From CAZLNO01 sp964561005 (GTDB lineage: Bacteria; Pseudomonadota; Alphaproteobacteria; Kiloniellales; Rhodovibrionaceae), in NCBI GenBank assembly GCA_964561005.1, contig CAZLNO010000002.1, forward strand, positions 35,570 to 99,569: a DNA stretch of 64,000 nucleotides, given 5' to 3'. Every line of letters begins with the position of its first letter. Position 1 is the stretch's first letter. The position numbers and the translations under genes were made by a program. The notes beneath the pieces were generated by a model. It had not been told where the DNA came from. It saw only the letters and a program-made list of their open reading frames with translations, and searched no databases. Positions 8,329 through 17,068 of this stretch are shown in pieces.

Positions 8329-10404
8329 ATGCCGTCCGACCCGAAGGCGAACGACACGCGCGGCCAGGGTGCCGCCAACGCACCGACGCGGGCGACGACG
8401 GCCGGTCGGCCGGTCCCCCACCCCGGCCACTTCCCACCAGAGGTGCCGTGGCTGCTCCAGGCCAGCGGCCTCTACGCCGAGGGTCCAGGACCCGGCGACG
8501 ACCGGCGGGAGGAGCTGCGCCTGGACGTCGACGGGCTGTACCCGCAGATGACGGCCAGCGGGACGATCCAGGACGGTTTCCGCGCACGACTGAACTGGAT
8601 CGCCCGCCTGAACCCGGCCGGCCACAACGCCTGGACCGGCGAGATCTGGTACAAGGACGGCGACAGCACGATGCTGCCGCAGTCCGAGGTGACGATCCAG
8701 GCGGTCACCAGCTTCTTCACCCATCAGCGCAAGGCCACGGTGACCTTCACGGGCGGCGGCGCGGCGCGCACGCGGGAGCTGCCCTACGCCTCGGCCTACT
8801 TCCGCCCGGTCGAGTTCGAATACGACCACGAGGCCGGGGTGACGCCGGTCGTCGCCTACGACCCCGGCGCACACCCGAACCGACCGGCGACGTTGCCCGA
8901 CGGCGAGCTGTCGATCGAGACCGTGTTCCACCGCGCCGGCTTCGACGCCCGGCGCAACGCGGCGGCGACGGAAATCGCGCACGAGGGGCCGGACCCGGAT
9001 TCCACCTGGTCCGACGCCGAGATGCACGACGCGATGCAGAGCTACTGGTCGCGCTTCGCCGACGCCCCGCAGTGGGCGCTCTGGGTCCTCTTCGCCCGGC
9101 GGCACGACTGGGGTCCCTTCCTGGGCGGCCTGATGTTCGACAAGATCGGCCCGAACGAGCGCCAGGGCTCGGCGGTCTTCACCGACAGCTTCCTGGCCGA
9201 GCCGCCCGAAAGCGACCCGGCACCGGCCGCGTGGACACGGCGCATGACCTTCTGGGCGGCAGTGCACGAGATGGGGCACGCCTTCAACCTGGCGCACTCC
9301 TGGCAGAAGCACGGCGGCACGCCCTGGACCGGTCTCGCCCCCAACCCCGAGGCGCGCAGCTTCATGAACTACCCGCAGGAGGTCGAGGGCGGCCAGCGCG
9401 CCTTCTTCGCCGACTTCGCCTTCCGCTTCGCCGATCCGGAACTGGTGTTCCTGCGCCACGCGCCGGCGCGCTTCGTGCAGCAGGGCCACGCCGCCTGGTA
9501 CGACGACCACGGTTTCCTTGGCGCCGCGGTCAGCCCGGAGCCCGGCTTCGCCCTGGAGCTGCGGGTCGACCGGGCGCCGCCGGTCTTCGAGTTCCTGGAG
9601 CCGGTGGTCCTGGAGCTGAAGCTGAGCAACGTCTCGGACGCCCCGAAGCTGGTGCCGGCCGATGTCCTGCGGCACGGCGAGGACATGACCGTCGTCGTCA
9701 AGCGCGACGGCCAGCCGGCGCGGCAATGGCGGCCCTTCGCGCACTATTGCAGCCGCGCCGAGACCGCCGTCCTCGACAAGGGCGCAAGCTGGACCGAAAG
9801 CCTCTTCGTCGGCGCCGGCCGCGACGGCTGGGCCCTGGCCGAGCCGGGGCTGTACACCGTGCAGGTCGCGCTGGCGCTGCATGGCGAGGACGTCGTCTCC
9901 GCCCCGCTGCGCCTGCGCGTGACGCCCCCGCCCGGCTTCGAGGCGGAGCTGGTGGCCCAGGACGTCTTCACCGACGACGCCGGGCGGGTGATGGCGCTGG
10001 ACGGCTCGCGGGTGCTGGAGGCGGGCAACGACGCCTGGCGCGAACTGCTGGCCCGGCTGCCGGAGTCCAGGGCCGCCATCCACGCCCGCGTCTGCCTGGC
10101 CTTGCCGGACAAGCGCAACTACCGCGTCCTGCGCATCGACGCGGCGCGGGAGGCCGTCGCCCTCGACGGTCGCGCCGCCAGGGCCGCCTTCGCCGTGCGG
10201 CCGAAACAACCGGACAGCGCGCGGGCGGAACTCGACAAGGCGCTGCTGGAGGACCCCGAGGCCGCCGCCGTCACCCTGGGCCGGGAGGACTACACCTACT
10301 ACGCCGCGAACTACGCCGCCTGGCTGAAGGCCAACGGCGACGCCAAGGCCGCGAAGACTGTGGCCGACAAGGCGAAAAAGGCGGCGAAGCGGGCGATTGC
10401 GTGA
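8329..10404 (+). CDS. Metzincin-like zinc metalloprotease of unrecognised family
   Basis: 691 residues from ATG 8329 (MPSDPKAND). The key signature is H313-E-M-G-H317-A-F-N320-L-A-H323, i.e. HExxHxxNxxH, followed 20 residues later by SFMNYP (M346), which fits a Met-turn. This is the metzincin layout with Asn in place of the usual Gly. About residues 25-310 contain a predicted beta-rich region; residues about 390-560 look like Ig-like or lectin-like beta domains; the C-terminal 60 residues are Lys/Ala-rich helix. No signal peptide is seen, so export route or cytoplasmic action is unclear. The frame is open further upstream, but that part is repeat sequence. I do not recognise a named family. 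It stands alone. Confidence 0.6.
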   Translation: MPSDPKANDTRGQGAANAPTRATTAGRPVPHPGHFPPEVPWLLQASGLYAEGPGPGDDRREELRLDVDGLYPQMTASGTIQDGFRARLNWIARLNPAGHNAWTGEIWYKDGDSTMLPQSEVTIQAVTSFFTHQRKATVTFTGGGAARTRELPYASAYFRPVEFEYDHEAGVTPVVAYDPGAHPNRPATLPDGELSIETVFHRAGFDARRNAAATEIAHEGPDPDSTWSDAEMHDAMQSYWSRFADAPQWALWVLFARRHDWGPFLGGLMFDKIGPNERQGSAVFTDSFLAEPPESDPAPAAWTRRMTFWAAVHEMGHAFNLAHSWQKHGGTPWTGLAPNPEARSFMNYPQEVEGGQRAFFADFAFRFADPELVFLRHAPARFVQQGHAAWYDDHGFLGAAVSPEPGFALELRVDRAPPVFEFLEPVVLELKLSNVSDAPKLVPADVLRHGEDMTVVVKRDGQPARQWRPFAHYCSRAETAVLDKGASWTESLFVGAGRDGWALAEPGLYTVQVALALHGEDVVSAPLRLRVTPPPGFEAELVAQDVFTDDAGRVMALDGSRVLEAGNDAWRELLARLPESRAAIHARVCLALPDKRNYRVLRIDAAREAVALDGRAARAAFAVRPKQPDSARAELDKALLEDPEAAAVTLGREDYTYYAANYAAWLKANGDAKAAKTVADKAKKAAKRAIA

Positions 10405-10470
10405 CGTGGCCGGCGGGCTGAATTGCCGGCCGGGGTCCCTGGCCTATAGGCGGCAAGTTAAGGCGGGTTG

Positions 10471-10543
10471 CCGGTCGGGAGCTTGCTCCCGACCGGAACG
10501 TTTTTGGGAAACGTAAGGGGCGCGGGCAAGCCCACGCCCCGCG
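10471..10543. repeat. Intergenic repeat family A, copy 2 (compound hairpin)
   Basis: A perfect hairpin CCGGTCGGGAGC/GCTCCCGACCGG with a 2-base loop, then AACGTTTTTGGGAAACGT, then a second hairpin GGGGCGCGGGC/GCCCACGCCCC with one mismatch. It lies between two convergent genes and could also end transcription from both, though it lacks a clear T-run. The same unit occurs inverted at 34147-34229. Confidence 0.75.
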
Positions 10544-10566
10544 ATGTGGCGCGCGCTGCACCCCCC

Positions 10567-11424
10567 TTAACAACGCTCCAGGGGCCGCGTCAGGCAGGTG
10601 GGGCCGCCCACGCCCCGGACCGAGATGTGCTCGCCCGGATAGGTCAGCACCTCGCAGCCGGCCTTCTCCAGACGCTCGCGGGTCAGCGGGCAGCCCTCCG
10701 CCATCACCACCTTGCGCGGGGCCAGCGCCAGCACGTTGCTGCCCTGGCGCTCGAACTCCTCGTCCGGCACCTCGACGAAGGTCACGTCGCGGTCCTTCAG
10801 CCAGCGGCGGAAGGGCACCGGCATCAGCGGCGCGTAGACCACCGCGAGATCGGCGTCCACCGGGCTGATCAGCGACATCAGGTGCAGGCACATCTCCGGC
10901 CCGCGGTAGTGCGGCAGTGGCACCGGCTCGACATGCACGGCCGGGCCCAGAAGCTGCTGAAGCTGCCGGATGCCCTCGCTGTTCGTCCGGTAGGCCTGGC
11001 CCACGGCGCAGGTCTGGCGGTCGAACCAGACCATGTCGCCGCCTTCCAGGTAGCCCGGCGGCTCGATCTCGCCCAACAGGGAATAGCCCGCCTCGCCCAG
11101 CGCGGCGGCGTTCAGCGCGGGCTCCTCGGCGCGGTAGGGCCGGGCCATGCGGCAGGCGACCAGCCCGCGCGGCGTGACCAGCGTGGCGTCGCGCGCATAG
11201 ATCGCCGGCGCGGTCAGCCGCTCGTCGAAGGGCAGTTCCAGGACCTCGGCGCCGGCGCCGCGCAGGACCTCCAGAAAGCCCTCGTATTCCGCCACGGCGC
11301 GGTCATAGTCGGGCGCCGCCAGGAACTCCTGGGCCTGCCAGTTGCGGTCGAGATAGCGCTGGTCCCGGAAGTGCGCGCGCGGATGTCGCACCGCCACGCG
11401 GCGAAGCTGACCGTGCTCGTTCAA
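10567..11424 (-). CDS. Arginine deiminase/dimethylargininase-fold amidinohydrolase
   Basis: 285 residues of the guanidino-group modifying superfamily. Recognisable sites are the substrate-binding acidic pair in YLEGGDMVWF, the catalytic His region PEMCLHLMSLIS and the nucleophilic Cys in GGPTCLTRPL near the C-terminus. Members hydrolyse arginine, methylarginines or related guanidino compounds; length and motif spacing are nearer dimethylargininase than full-length arginine deiminase. The longer frame begins at TTG 11484, but TTG 11424 has AAGGAG six bases upstream and begins directly with the conserved fold, so it is the better start. Divergent from the MATE exporter; no arginine-pathway neighbours. 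Confidence 0.75.
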   Translation of the reverse strand: MNEHGQLRRVAVRHPRAHFRDQRYLDRNWQAQEFLAAPDYDRAVAEYEGFLEVLRGAGAEVLELPFDERLTAPAIYARDATLVTPRGLVACRMARPYRAEEPALNAAALGEAGYSLLGEIEPPGYLEGGDMVWFDRQTCAVGQAYRTNSEGIRQLQQLLGPAVHVEPVPLPHYRGPEMCLHLMSLISPVDADLAVVYAPLMPVPFRRWLKDRDVTFVEVPDEEFERQGSNVLALAPRKVVMAEGCPLTRERLEKAGCEVLTYPGEHISVRGVGGPTCLTRPLERC

Positions 11425-11612
11425 GCCGACCTCCTTGGCGCCTCGCGCCGCGCGATCGATCCAGGAATCGGGGCTCCTCGGCAATTCGACTACAGCCTAT
11501 GACATAACGCCGCAAGCCTGCGAAGGGCTGCGGAGCGGCTCGCCAGGCGCGTCCGGCGCCCGCCGGCGATCGGCCATTGCCTGCCGCGCCGCCGGCGCTA
11601 CCCTGCGCCGCC

Positions 11613-12965
11613 ATGAATGCCGAGCCGACGACCACCGCCCCCGACACTCCAACGCAACCGCCGGGCCGGCACCGCCGCGTCTGGCGGCTGGCCTTTCCCA
11701 TCGTCCTGTCGAACCTCTCGACGCCGCTGCTGGGCGCCGTCGACACCGGCGTGATGGGGCATCTGCCCGACGCCGCCTATGTGGGCGCGGTGGCCGTGGG
11801 GGCGATGATCTTCTCCTTCCTCTACTGGGGCTTCGGCTTCCTGCGCATGGGCACCACGGGGTTCACCGCGCAGGCCTTCGGGGCCGGCGACCGGGCGGAG
11901 CTGCGCGCCACGCTGGGCCGGCCGCTGCTGCTGGCGGTCGGGCTGGGCGCGCTGCTGATCGCCCTGCAATGGCCGATCCAGGCGCTGGCCTTTCATCTGG
12001 TGCACGCCGGCGACCAGGTGGAGGCCCTGGCGCGGCGGTACTACGCGGTGCGGATCTGGAGCGCGCCCTTCGCGCTGGTCAACTACGCGGTACTGGGCTG
12101 GCTGCTGGGCACGCAGCGGGCGCGGCTGGCGCTGCTGCTCCAGGTCACGCTGAACGGCGCGAACATCGCGCTGGACCTGCTGTTCGTGGTGGGCCTGGGC
12201 TGGACCGTCGAGGGCGTCGCGCTGGCCAGCGTGCTGGCGGAGATGCTGGCGGCGGCGCTGGGCCTGGCGCTCTGCGCGGCCATCCTGCGGCGCGAGGGCG
12301 GGCGCTGGTCCTGGGCGCGGATCGCCGAGCGCGCGCGTCTCGCGGCGCTGTTCCGGGTGAACCGCGACATCTTCCTGCGCACGCTGAGCCTGATCGCCGC
12401 CTTTGCCTACTTCACCGCCAAGGGCGCGGAGATGGGCGAGGTCCGCCTGGCCGCCAACGCCATCCTGATGCAGCTTCAGCAGTTCCTGTCCTTCGGCCTG
12501 GACGGCTTCGCCCACGCCGCCGAGATTCTGGTGGGCAGCGCCTTCGGCCGCCGCGACCGCCAGGCACTGCGCGACGCCGTGCGGGTCTCGACCCTGTGGG
12601 CGCTGGGGCTGGCGGCGGTCTACGCGCTGATCCTGGCGGGGCTGGGGCCGCTGATCCTCTCCGCCTTCACCAGTATCGAGACGGTGCGCGCGGCGGCGCT
12701 GACCTATCTGCCCTGGATGATCCTCTCGCCCTTCGTCAGCGTCTGGGCCTTCCAGCTCGACGGCATCTTCATCGGCGCCACCCGCACCACGCCGATGCGC
12801 AACGCCATGGTGGCCTCGCTGGCGATCTACCTGCTGGCGGTCTGGGTGCTGGTGCCCTGGCTGGGCAACCACGGGCTCTGGCTGGCGCTCATGGTCTTCC
12901 TGGCGGCCCGCGGCCTCACCCTGGGCGCCGCCTATCCCGCGCTGGCGCGGGCGGTGGAGAGGTAG
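11613..12965 (+). CDS. MATE family efflux transporter (DinF-like)
   Basis: 450 residues with about 12 hydrophobic segments in two halves. The start PIVLSNLSTPLLGAVDTGVM corresponds to the first MATE helix with the conserved VDTxxMG signature of the DinF branch. QLQQFLSFGLDGFAHAAEIL in helix 7-8 is typical of this branch. It is expected to export cationic drugs or metabolites across the inner membrane using H+ or Na+. ATG 11613 gives an N-terminus of about 30 hydrophilic residues before the first helix. Convergent with tgt; the 18-base gap holds no evident terminator. Confidence 0.9.
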   Translation: MNAEPTTTAPDTPTQPPGRHRRVWRLAFPIVLSNLSTPLLGAVDTGVMGHLPDAAYVGAVAVGAMIFSFLYWGFGFLRMGTTGFTAQAFGAGDRAELRATLGRPLLLAVGLGALLIALQWPIQALAFHLVHAGDQVEALARRYYAVRIWSAPFALVNYAVLGWLLGTQRARLALLLQVTLNGANIALDLLFVVGLGWTVEGVALASVLAEMLAAALGLALCAAILRREGGRWSWARIAERARLAALFRVNRDIFLRTLSLIAAFAYFTAKGAEMGEVRLAANAILMQLQQFLSFGLDGFAHAAEILVGSAFGRRDRQALRDAVRVSTLWALGLAAVYALILAGLGPLILSAFTSIETVRAAALTYLPWMILSPFVSVWAFQLDGIFIGATRTTPMRNAMVASLAIYLLAVWVLVPWLGNHGLWLALMVFLAARGLTLGAAYPALARAVER

Positions 12966-12983
12966 GACGGGACGCCGCGTGGC

Positions 12984-14117
12984 CTACAACGGCGGAACGT
13001 CCCCCTCCGCCCAGGAAGCCTGAAGGGCCTCGGCGCGGCCGTCCAGGGTGCCCTCGGCGATGCCGGCGCGCAGTTCCGCCATCAGCTCCTGGTAGTAATG
13101 CAGGTTGTGCTGGGTCAGCAGCATGGGCCCCAGCATCTCCTCCGCCCGCACCAGATGGTGCAGGTAGGCGCGCGAGAAGGTCGTGCACACCGGGCAGCCG
13201 CAGTCGGCGTCGAGCGGCCGCGGATCGGCGCGGTGGCGGGCATTGCGGATGTTGACCGGGCCGCGGCCGGTGAAGGCCTGCGCCGTGCGGCCGGAGCGCG
13301 TGGGCAGCACGCAGTCGAACATGTCGATGCCGCGCCGCACCGCGCCCACGATGTCTTCCGGCCGGCCGACGCCCATCAGGTAGCGCGGCTTGCCCGCGGG
13401 CAGCGCTGGCACGGTCACCTCCAGCACGCGGAACATCTCCGCCTGCCCCTCGCCCACCGCCAGGCCGCCGACGGCATGGCCCGGCAGGTCCAGGTCCGCC
13501 AGCGCCCATGCCGACTCCCGGCGCAGGTCGTCGAACACCCCGCCCTGCACGATGCCGAACAGCGCATGGCCGGGGCGGTCGCGAAAGGCCTCGCGGCAGC
13601 GCTCGGCCCAGCGCAGCGACAGCCGCGTGGACTCCGCCACCTTGTCGCGGGGCAGGCCGGCGGGCGGGCACTCGTCGAGCTGCATCGCGATGTCGGCGTC
13701 CAGCAGGTCCTGGATCTCCACCGCGCGTTCGGGGGTCAGCTCGTGCTCGCTGCCGTCGATGTGGGATTTGAACACCACCCCGCGCTCGTCGAGCTTGCGC
13801 AGCTTGGCCAGCGACATGACCTGGAAGCCGCCGCTGTCGGTCAGGATCGGGCCGGGCCAGGCCATGAAGCGGTGCAGCCCGCCCAGCTCGGCGATCAGCT
13901 CCGCCCCCGGCCGCAGCATCAGGTGGTAGGTGTTGCCCAGGATGATCTCGGCGCCGGTCGCCCGCACCTCGGCCGGGCGCATGGCCTTCACCGTGGCCGC
14001 CGTGCCGACCGGCATGAAGGCCGGGGTTTCCACCGTGCCATGCGCGGTCGTCAGCCGGCCCCGCCGCGCCGCGCCGTCGCTTGCCAGGACCTCGAAGCCG
14101 AAGGCGGGGGCGGTCAT
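12984..14117 (-). CDS. tgt: tRNA-guanine(34) transglycosylase
   Basis: 377 residues, normal bacterial length. D94 in TDSGGFQ is the conserved base-exchange aspartate, and GIDMFDCVLPTRSGR carries the second active-site Asp. Zinc ligands are visible in CGCPVC and the following HHL. The enzyme swaps guanine 34 for preQ1 in GUN-anticodon tRNAs (Asp, Asn, His, Tyr). Its ATG overlaps the queA stop by four bases (ATGA), giving a coupled queA-tgt pair. A third queuosine gene, queF, is at 60068. Confidence 0.95.
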   Translation of the reverse strand: MTAPAFGFEVLASDGAARRGRLTTAHGTVETPAFMPVGTAATVKAMRPAEVRATGAEIILGNTYHLMLRPGAELIAELGGLHRFMAWPGPILTDSGGFQVMSLAKLRKLDERGVVFKSHIDGSEHELTPERAVEIQDLLDADIAMQLDECPPAGLPRDKVAESTRLSLRWAERCREAFRDRPGHALFGIVQGGVFDDLRRESAWALADLDLPGHAVGGLAVGEGQAEMFRVLEVTVPALPAGKPRYLMGVGRPEDIVGAVRRGIDMFDCVLPTRSGRTAQAFTGRGPVNIRNARHRADPRPLDADCGCPVCTTFSRAYLHHLVRAEEMLGPMLLTQHNLHYYQELMAELRAGIAEGTLDGRAEALQASWAEGDVPPL

Positions 14118-15160
14118 GCGCCGTCCGTCCGGTGCAGCAGGCAGGCGTCGCCGTAGGAATAGAAGCGATAGCCCGCCGCCTTGGCATGGGCATAGGCGGC
14201 CTGCATTCGTTCCGTCCCGGCGATGGCGCAGACCAGCATGAACAGCGTGGATCGCGGCAGGTGGAAGTTGGTGAACAGCAGGTCGACGATGCGGAAGCGA
14301 TAGCCGGGCAGGATGAAGATGTCGCTCTCGCCGCGGAAGGGATGCAGCACGCCGCCCTCGTCGGCGGCGGTCTCCAGCAGGCGCAGCGCCGTGGTGCCGA
14401 CGGCGACCACCCGTCCGCCCGCCGCGCGCGCGGCGTTGATCGCCTCGGCCGTGGCCGGCGCGATCTCCCCGGCCTCGCTGTGCATGGGGTGCTCGGCCGG
14501 GTCCTCGGCCTTCACCGGCAGGAAGGTGCCGGCCCCCACGTGCAGCGTCACGGTGACGCGCTTGACGCCCCGCGCGTCCAGCGCGTCGAGCAGTCGCTCG
14601 GTGAAGTGCAGGCCGGCCGTGGGCGCGGCGACCGCGCCGGGCCGCCGGGCGAAGACGGTCTGATAGTCGTCGCGGTCCCGGTCTTCCGGCCCCTCGGGGC
14701 GCTCGATGTAGGGCGGCAGCGGCATGGCGCCCACGCGCTCCAGGGTCGCCAGGAGGTCGGGTCCGCCGCGGTCGAAGCGCAGCACCACCTCGCCGCCCTC
14801 GCCCTTTTCGACGACCTCGGCGCTCAGCTCCTCGCCGAAGGTGACGGTCTCACCGGGGCGCAGGCGCTTGGCCGGCCGGGCGAAGGTGCGCCAGATCGTG
14901 CCGTCGGCGCCGTCCGGCTTGTGCAGCGTCACCTCGACGCGCGCCGCCCCACGCCGGCCGAACAGCCGCGCCGGGATCACGCGGGTGTCGTTGAACACCG
15001 CCACGTCGCCGGGCCGCAGCAGCTCCGGCAGGTCGCGAACGTGGCGGTCGTGCAGCGCATCCGGCCGGACCTCCAGCAGTCGCGCGGCGTCGCGCGGGCG
15101 CACCGGGTGCTGCGCGACGAAGGATCTGGGGAGGTCGAAATCGAAGTCTTTCGTGCGCAT
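14114..15160 (-). CDS. queA: S-adenosylmethionine:tRNA ribosyltransferase-isomerase
   Basis: 348 residues, beginning MRTKDFDFDLP and containing the conserved VAQHPVRPRDAARLL, VAAPTAGLHFT and TALRLLE stretches. It transfers and isomerises the ribosyl group of SAM onto preQ1-tRNA to form epoxyqueuosine, the step after Tgt. The alternative GTG 15208 adds 16 non-conserved residues and is rejected. Co-transcribed with tgt through a four-base overlap. No preQ1 riboswitch could be recognised upstream. Confidence 0.93.
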   Translation of the reverse strand: MRTKDFDFDLPRSFVAQHPVRPRDAARLLEVRPDALHDRHVRDLPELLRPGDVAVFNDTRVIPARLFGRRGAARVEVTLHKPDGADGTIWRTFARPAKRLRPGETVTFGEELSAEVVEKGEGGEVVLRFDRGGPDLLATLERVGAMPLPPYIERPEGPEDRDRDDYQTVFARRPGAVAAPTAGLHFTERLLDALDARGVKRVTVTLHVGAGTFLPVKAEDPAEHPMHSEAGEIAPATAEAINAARAAGGRVVAVGTTALRLLETAADEGGVLHPFRGESDIFILPGYRFRIVDLLFTNFHLPRSTLFMLVCAIAGTERMQAAYAHAKAAGYRFYSYGDACLLHRTDGA

Positions 15161-15233
15161 CCGACGGTCGGTCCCGGGGATTGGACAGGCGGCGCCGTCG
15201 ATTAGCACCGAACGACCGCGCGGCGAAAGGGGC

Positions 15234-15884
15234 TTACGCCGAAACCGCCGCGACCCGCGCGTCCTGGCGCACGCCCAGGATCAGGCGCTCGCGGGTCACC
15301 TGCCCCAGCATGTGGAAGGGGCGATGCCGGCTGTCGTCGAAGCCGGGGCCGCGCATCAGCAGAAGGTCGCCCTCTTGGGCGTCGATGCACCGGGCGTTGC
15401 GGCCCTGGCGGTCGTCGCAGACGAAGAAGTCGCCGGCGCCGTCGATCACAAGTATGCCGATCAGGTTGACGTAGCGGATGTGGTCGCGGTGGGGCGAAAT
15501 TCCACACGGAACCGGCTGGTAGCGCTGCACCACCAGATCGTTGAAGTCGATGGCGGAAAAGGGCGGCCGCGCCATGTTTTCCAGGGCGGCGTTCACAAGC
15601 CCGGAAAGAGCCGCCGCGCAGCGCCCGTAGGGACCGTCACGCGGCACGTCGTCGCAAATCTCGAAGTCCTGGGTCACGGCCTTCTCGCCCTCACCGACCA
15701 CAGGCCTGGCGGGACGGAAAGCCAGATCGGCGGTGGCCTCCCGCAGCCGGCGCCGGCCGGCAGCGCCGAGCACCGGAACCGCCGCCGCGTCCTCTGTCCG
15801 GATTCGTTCCAGACAGGCCATCATCGCGGCGGCATCGGCCTCGATCAGCCCGGACGCCCGGGACGCGGACAGGAATTCGGTCAT
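15234..15884 (-). CDS. 2-oxoglutarate/Fe(II) oxygenase-like protein
   Basis: 216 residues. The double-stranded beta-helix signature is visible as HRDH (HxD, about residue 131), with a distal His in RPFHML and the 2OG-binding Arg in RERLILGVR. FNDLVVQRYQP just before HRDH is typical of this fold. The substrate is unknown; similar stand-alone proteins are often left as hypothetical. ATG 15884 follows GGGAGG at a suitable distance; the longer frame begins at TTG. It sits upstream of queA in the same orientation with a 73-base gap, so it may share the transcript. Confidence 0.65.
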   Translation of the reverse strand: MTEFLSASRASGLIEADAAAMMACLERIRTEDAAAVPVLGAAGRRRLREATADLAFRPARPVVGEGEKAVTQDFEICDDVPRDGPYGRCAAALSGLVNAALENMARPPFSAIDFNDLVVQRYQPVPCGISPHRDHIRYVNLIGILVIDGAGDFFVCDDRQGRNARCIDAQEGDLLLMRGPGFDDSRHRPFHMLGQVTRERLILGVRQDARVAAVSA

Positions 15885-15975
15885 GCGCGTAAAAGCACCT
15901 CCCAACCCTGGATTGTAGGGTGGAAGGTGCTTTCGGCAAAGCCTCCAGCGGTCCTCGGCGCCAGGGCCGGGCCGC

Positions 15976-16422
15976 CTAGCCAGCCTTATGCAGCTCGGCT
16001 TCCGGCTCGCTGTCGCCCCCCGCCCGCTGCTTGCTCAGCGCGCGGAGCAGGTCGAACGCGCGGCGGCGGATCTGCTCGTTGTCGATGCTGTAGTACGTGC
16101 GGACCAGGTCGAGGGTCTCGCGCTCGGCCATGACGTCGTGCCCCAGCACATCGGCGTCGCTGCTGGCCACCGAGGGCGTGCCGACGTCGTTGGCGGTCTG
16201 GGCGTTCAGGTCGTCGAAGAAATAGCTGATGGGCACGTCCAGCACCTGCGCAAGCTGATAGAGGCGACTGGCCACGATGCGGTTGGCGCCGCGCTCGTAC
16301 TTCTGCACCTGCTGGAAGGTGATACCCACCATGCGTGCCAGCTTTTCCTGACTGAGCCCCACCAGCACGCGCCGCTGGCGAAGCCGCTGTCCCACGTGCA
16401 CATCCACAGGGTTTGGTTTCAT
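15976..16422 (-). CDS. XRE-family transcriptional regulator
   Basis: 148 residues. The N-terminal Cro/C1-type helix-turn-helix is clear: GLSQEKLARMVGITFQQVQK, then YERGANRI. The C-terminal half has a helical segment (IRRRAFDLLRAL) that may mediate dimer contacts. Proteins of this length and layout occur in most alphaproteobacteria, several per genome, and some control stress or cell-cycle genes. The upstream region is AT-rich and contains an inverted repeat at 16529-16550 that could be its own operator. Specific targets are not inferable. Confidence 0.85.
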   Translation of the reverse strand: MKPNPVDVHVGQRLRQRRVLVGLSQEKLARMVGITFQQVQKYERGANRIVASRLYQLAQVLDVPISYFFDDLNAQTANDVGTPSVASSDADVLGHDVMAERETLDLVRTYYSIDNEQIRRRAFDLLRALSKQRAGGDSEPEAELHKAG

Positions 16423-16528
16423 GTTTTACGCTCTCTCATTTAGCATCGTTTCGCCGGCGGAGACGTTCTTGGCCGGATTCATCAACCACCGGTCTTTGTA
16501 TTTTTTAGCGAACTCGTGGACCCTTTGT

Positions 16529-16550
16529 AAACGCAAAAATGTCGGCGTTT
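16529..16550. promoter_or_regulatory. Inverted repeat between XRE regulator and DUF423 gene
   Basis: AAACGC and GCGTTT arms separated by 10 AT-rich bases, in the 264-base divergent region. The spacing fits a homodimeric regulator such as the adjacent XRE protein. Inference only. Confidence 0.3.
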
Positions 16551-16686
16551 GCCCCAAACTTTTGAAACGGATCGACGATGACAATTTAACGGATGTTTGC
16601 GCGACACTCTTTCGACCGTCTTGCCCACTCCCATTGATGAACCCACGGAGCTTCGAGTCTTGCGAAACCTTCGAGAGGATCACCAC

Positions 16687-17061
16687 GTGCGGAGCTTTCT
16701 GGCGATCGGGGCGCTGAACGGCGCCCTGTCGGTGGCGCTGGGCGCGTTCGCGGCGCACGCGCTGGACGGCGTTCTGCCCGCGGAGCGACTGGGCTGGATC
16801 GAGACGGGCGCGCGCTACCAGATGGCGCACGCCCTGGCGCTGCTGGCCGTGGCCTGGATGGTCGAAAGTCGGCCGAGGCCGCTGGTCCTTGTCGCGGGCT
16901 GGGCCTTCGCCGCCGGGACCCTGCTGTTTTGCGGCGGGCTCTATCTGGCGGCGCTGGCGGACTGGCGGTTCGTGATGCCGGTGGTGCCGGTCGGCGGCAC
17001 GGCCTTCATCCTCGGCTGGGCGGCGCTGCTGGTCGCCGCGCTGCGCCGCCCGCCGGGATGA
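16687..17061 (+). CDS. DUF423 small membrane protein (YgdD-like)
   Basis: 124 residues with four predicted transmembrane helices. AIGALNGALSVALGAFAAHAL at the start and YQMAHALALLAVAW match the DUF423 pattern of conserved Gly-Ala-Phe-Gly-AHxL and a histidine in helix 2. Function is unknown in all organisms. GTG 16687 is chosen because GAGAGG lies 9 bases upstream and the first helix begins immediately after. It ends eight bases before the convergent DUF302 gene. Confidence 0.8.
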   Translation: MRSFLAIGALNGALSVALGAFAAHALDGVLPAERLGWIETGARYQMAHALALLAVAWMVESRPRPLVLVAGWAFAAGTLLFCGGLYLAALADWRFVMPVVPVGGTAFILGWAALLVAALRRPPG

Positions 17062-17068
17062 GGTCGGC

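Noticed and set aside
7972..10209. Minus-strand 745-codon frame antisense to the metzincin-like gene
   Set aside because: Its translation includes the repeat D peptide (LRQAQ...LSLSK) and has no domain; the plus strand carries HExxH and Met-turn motifs.
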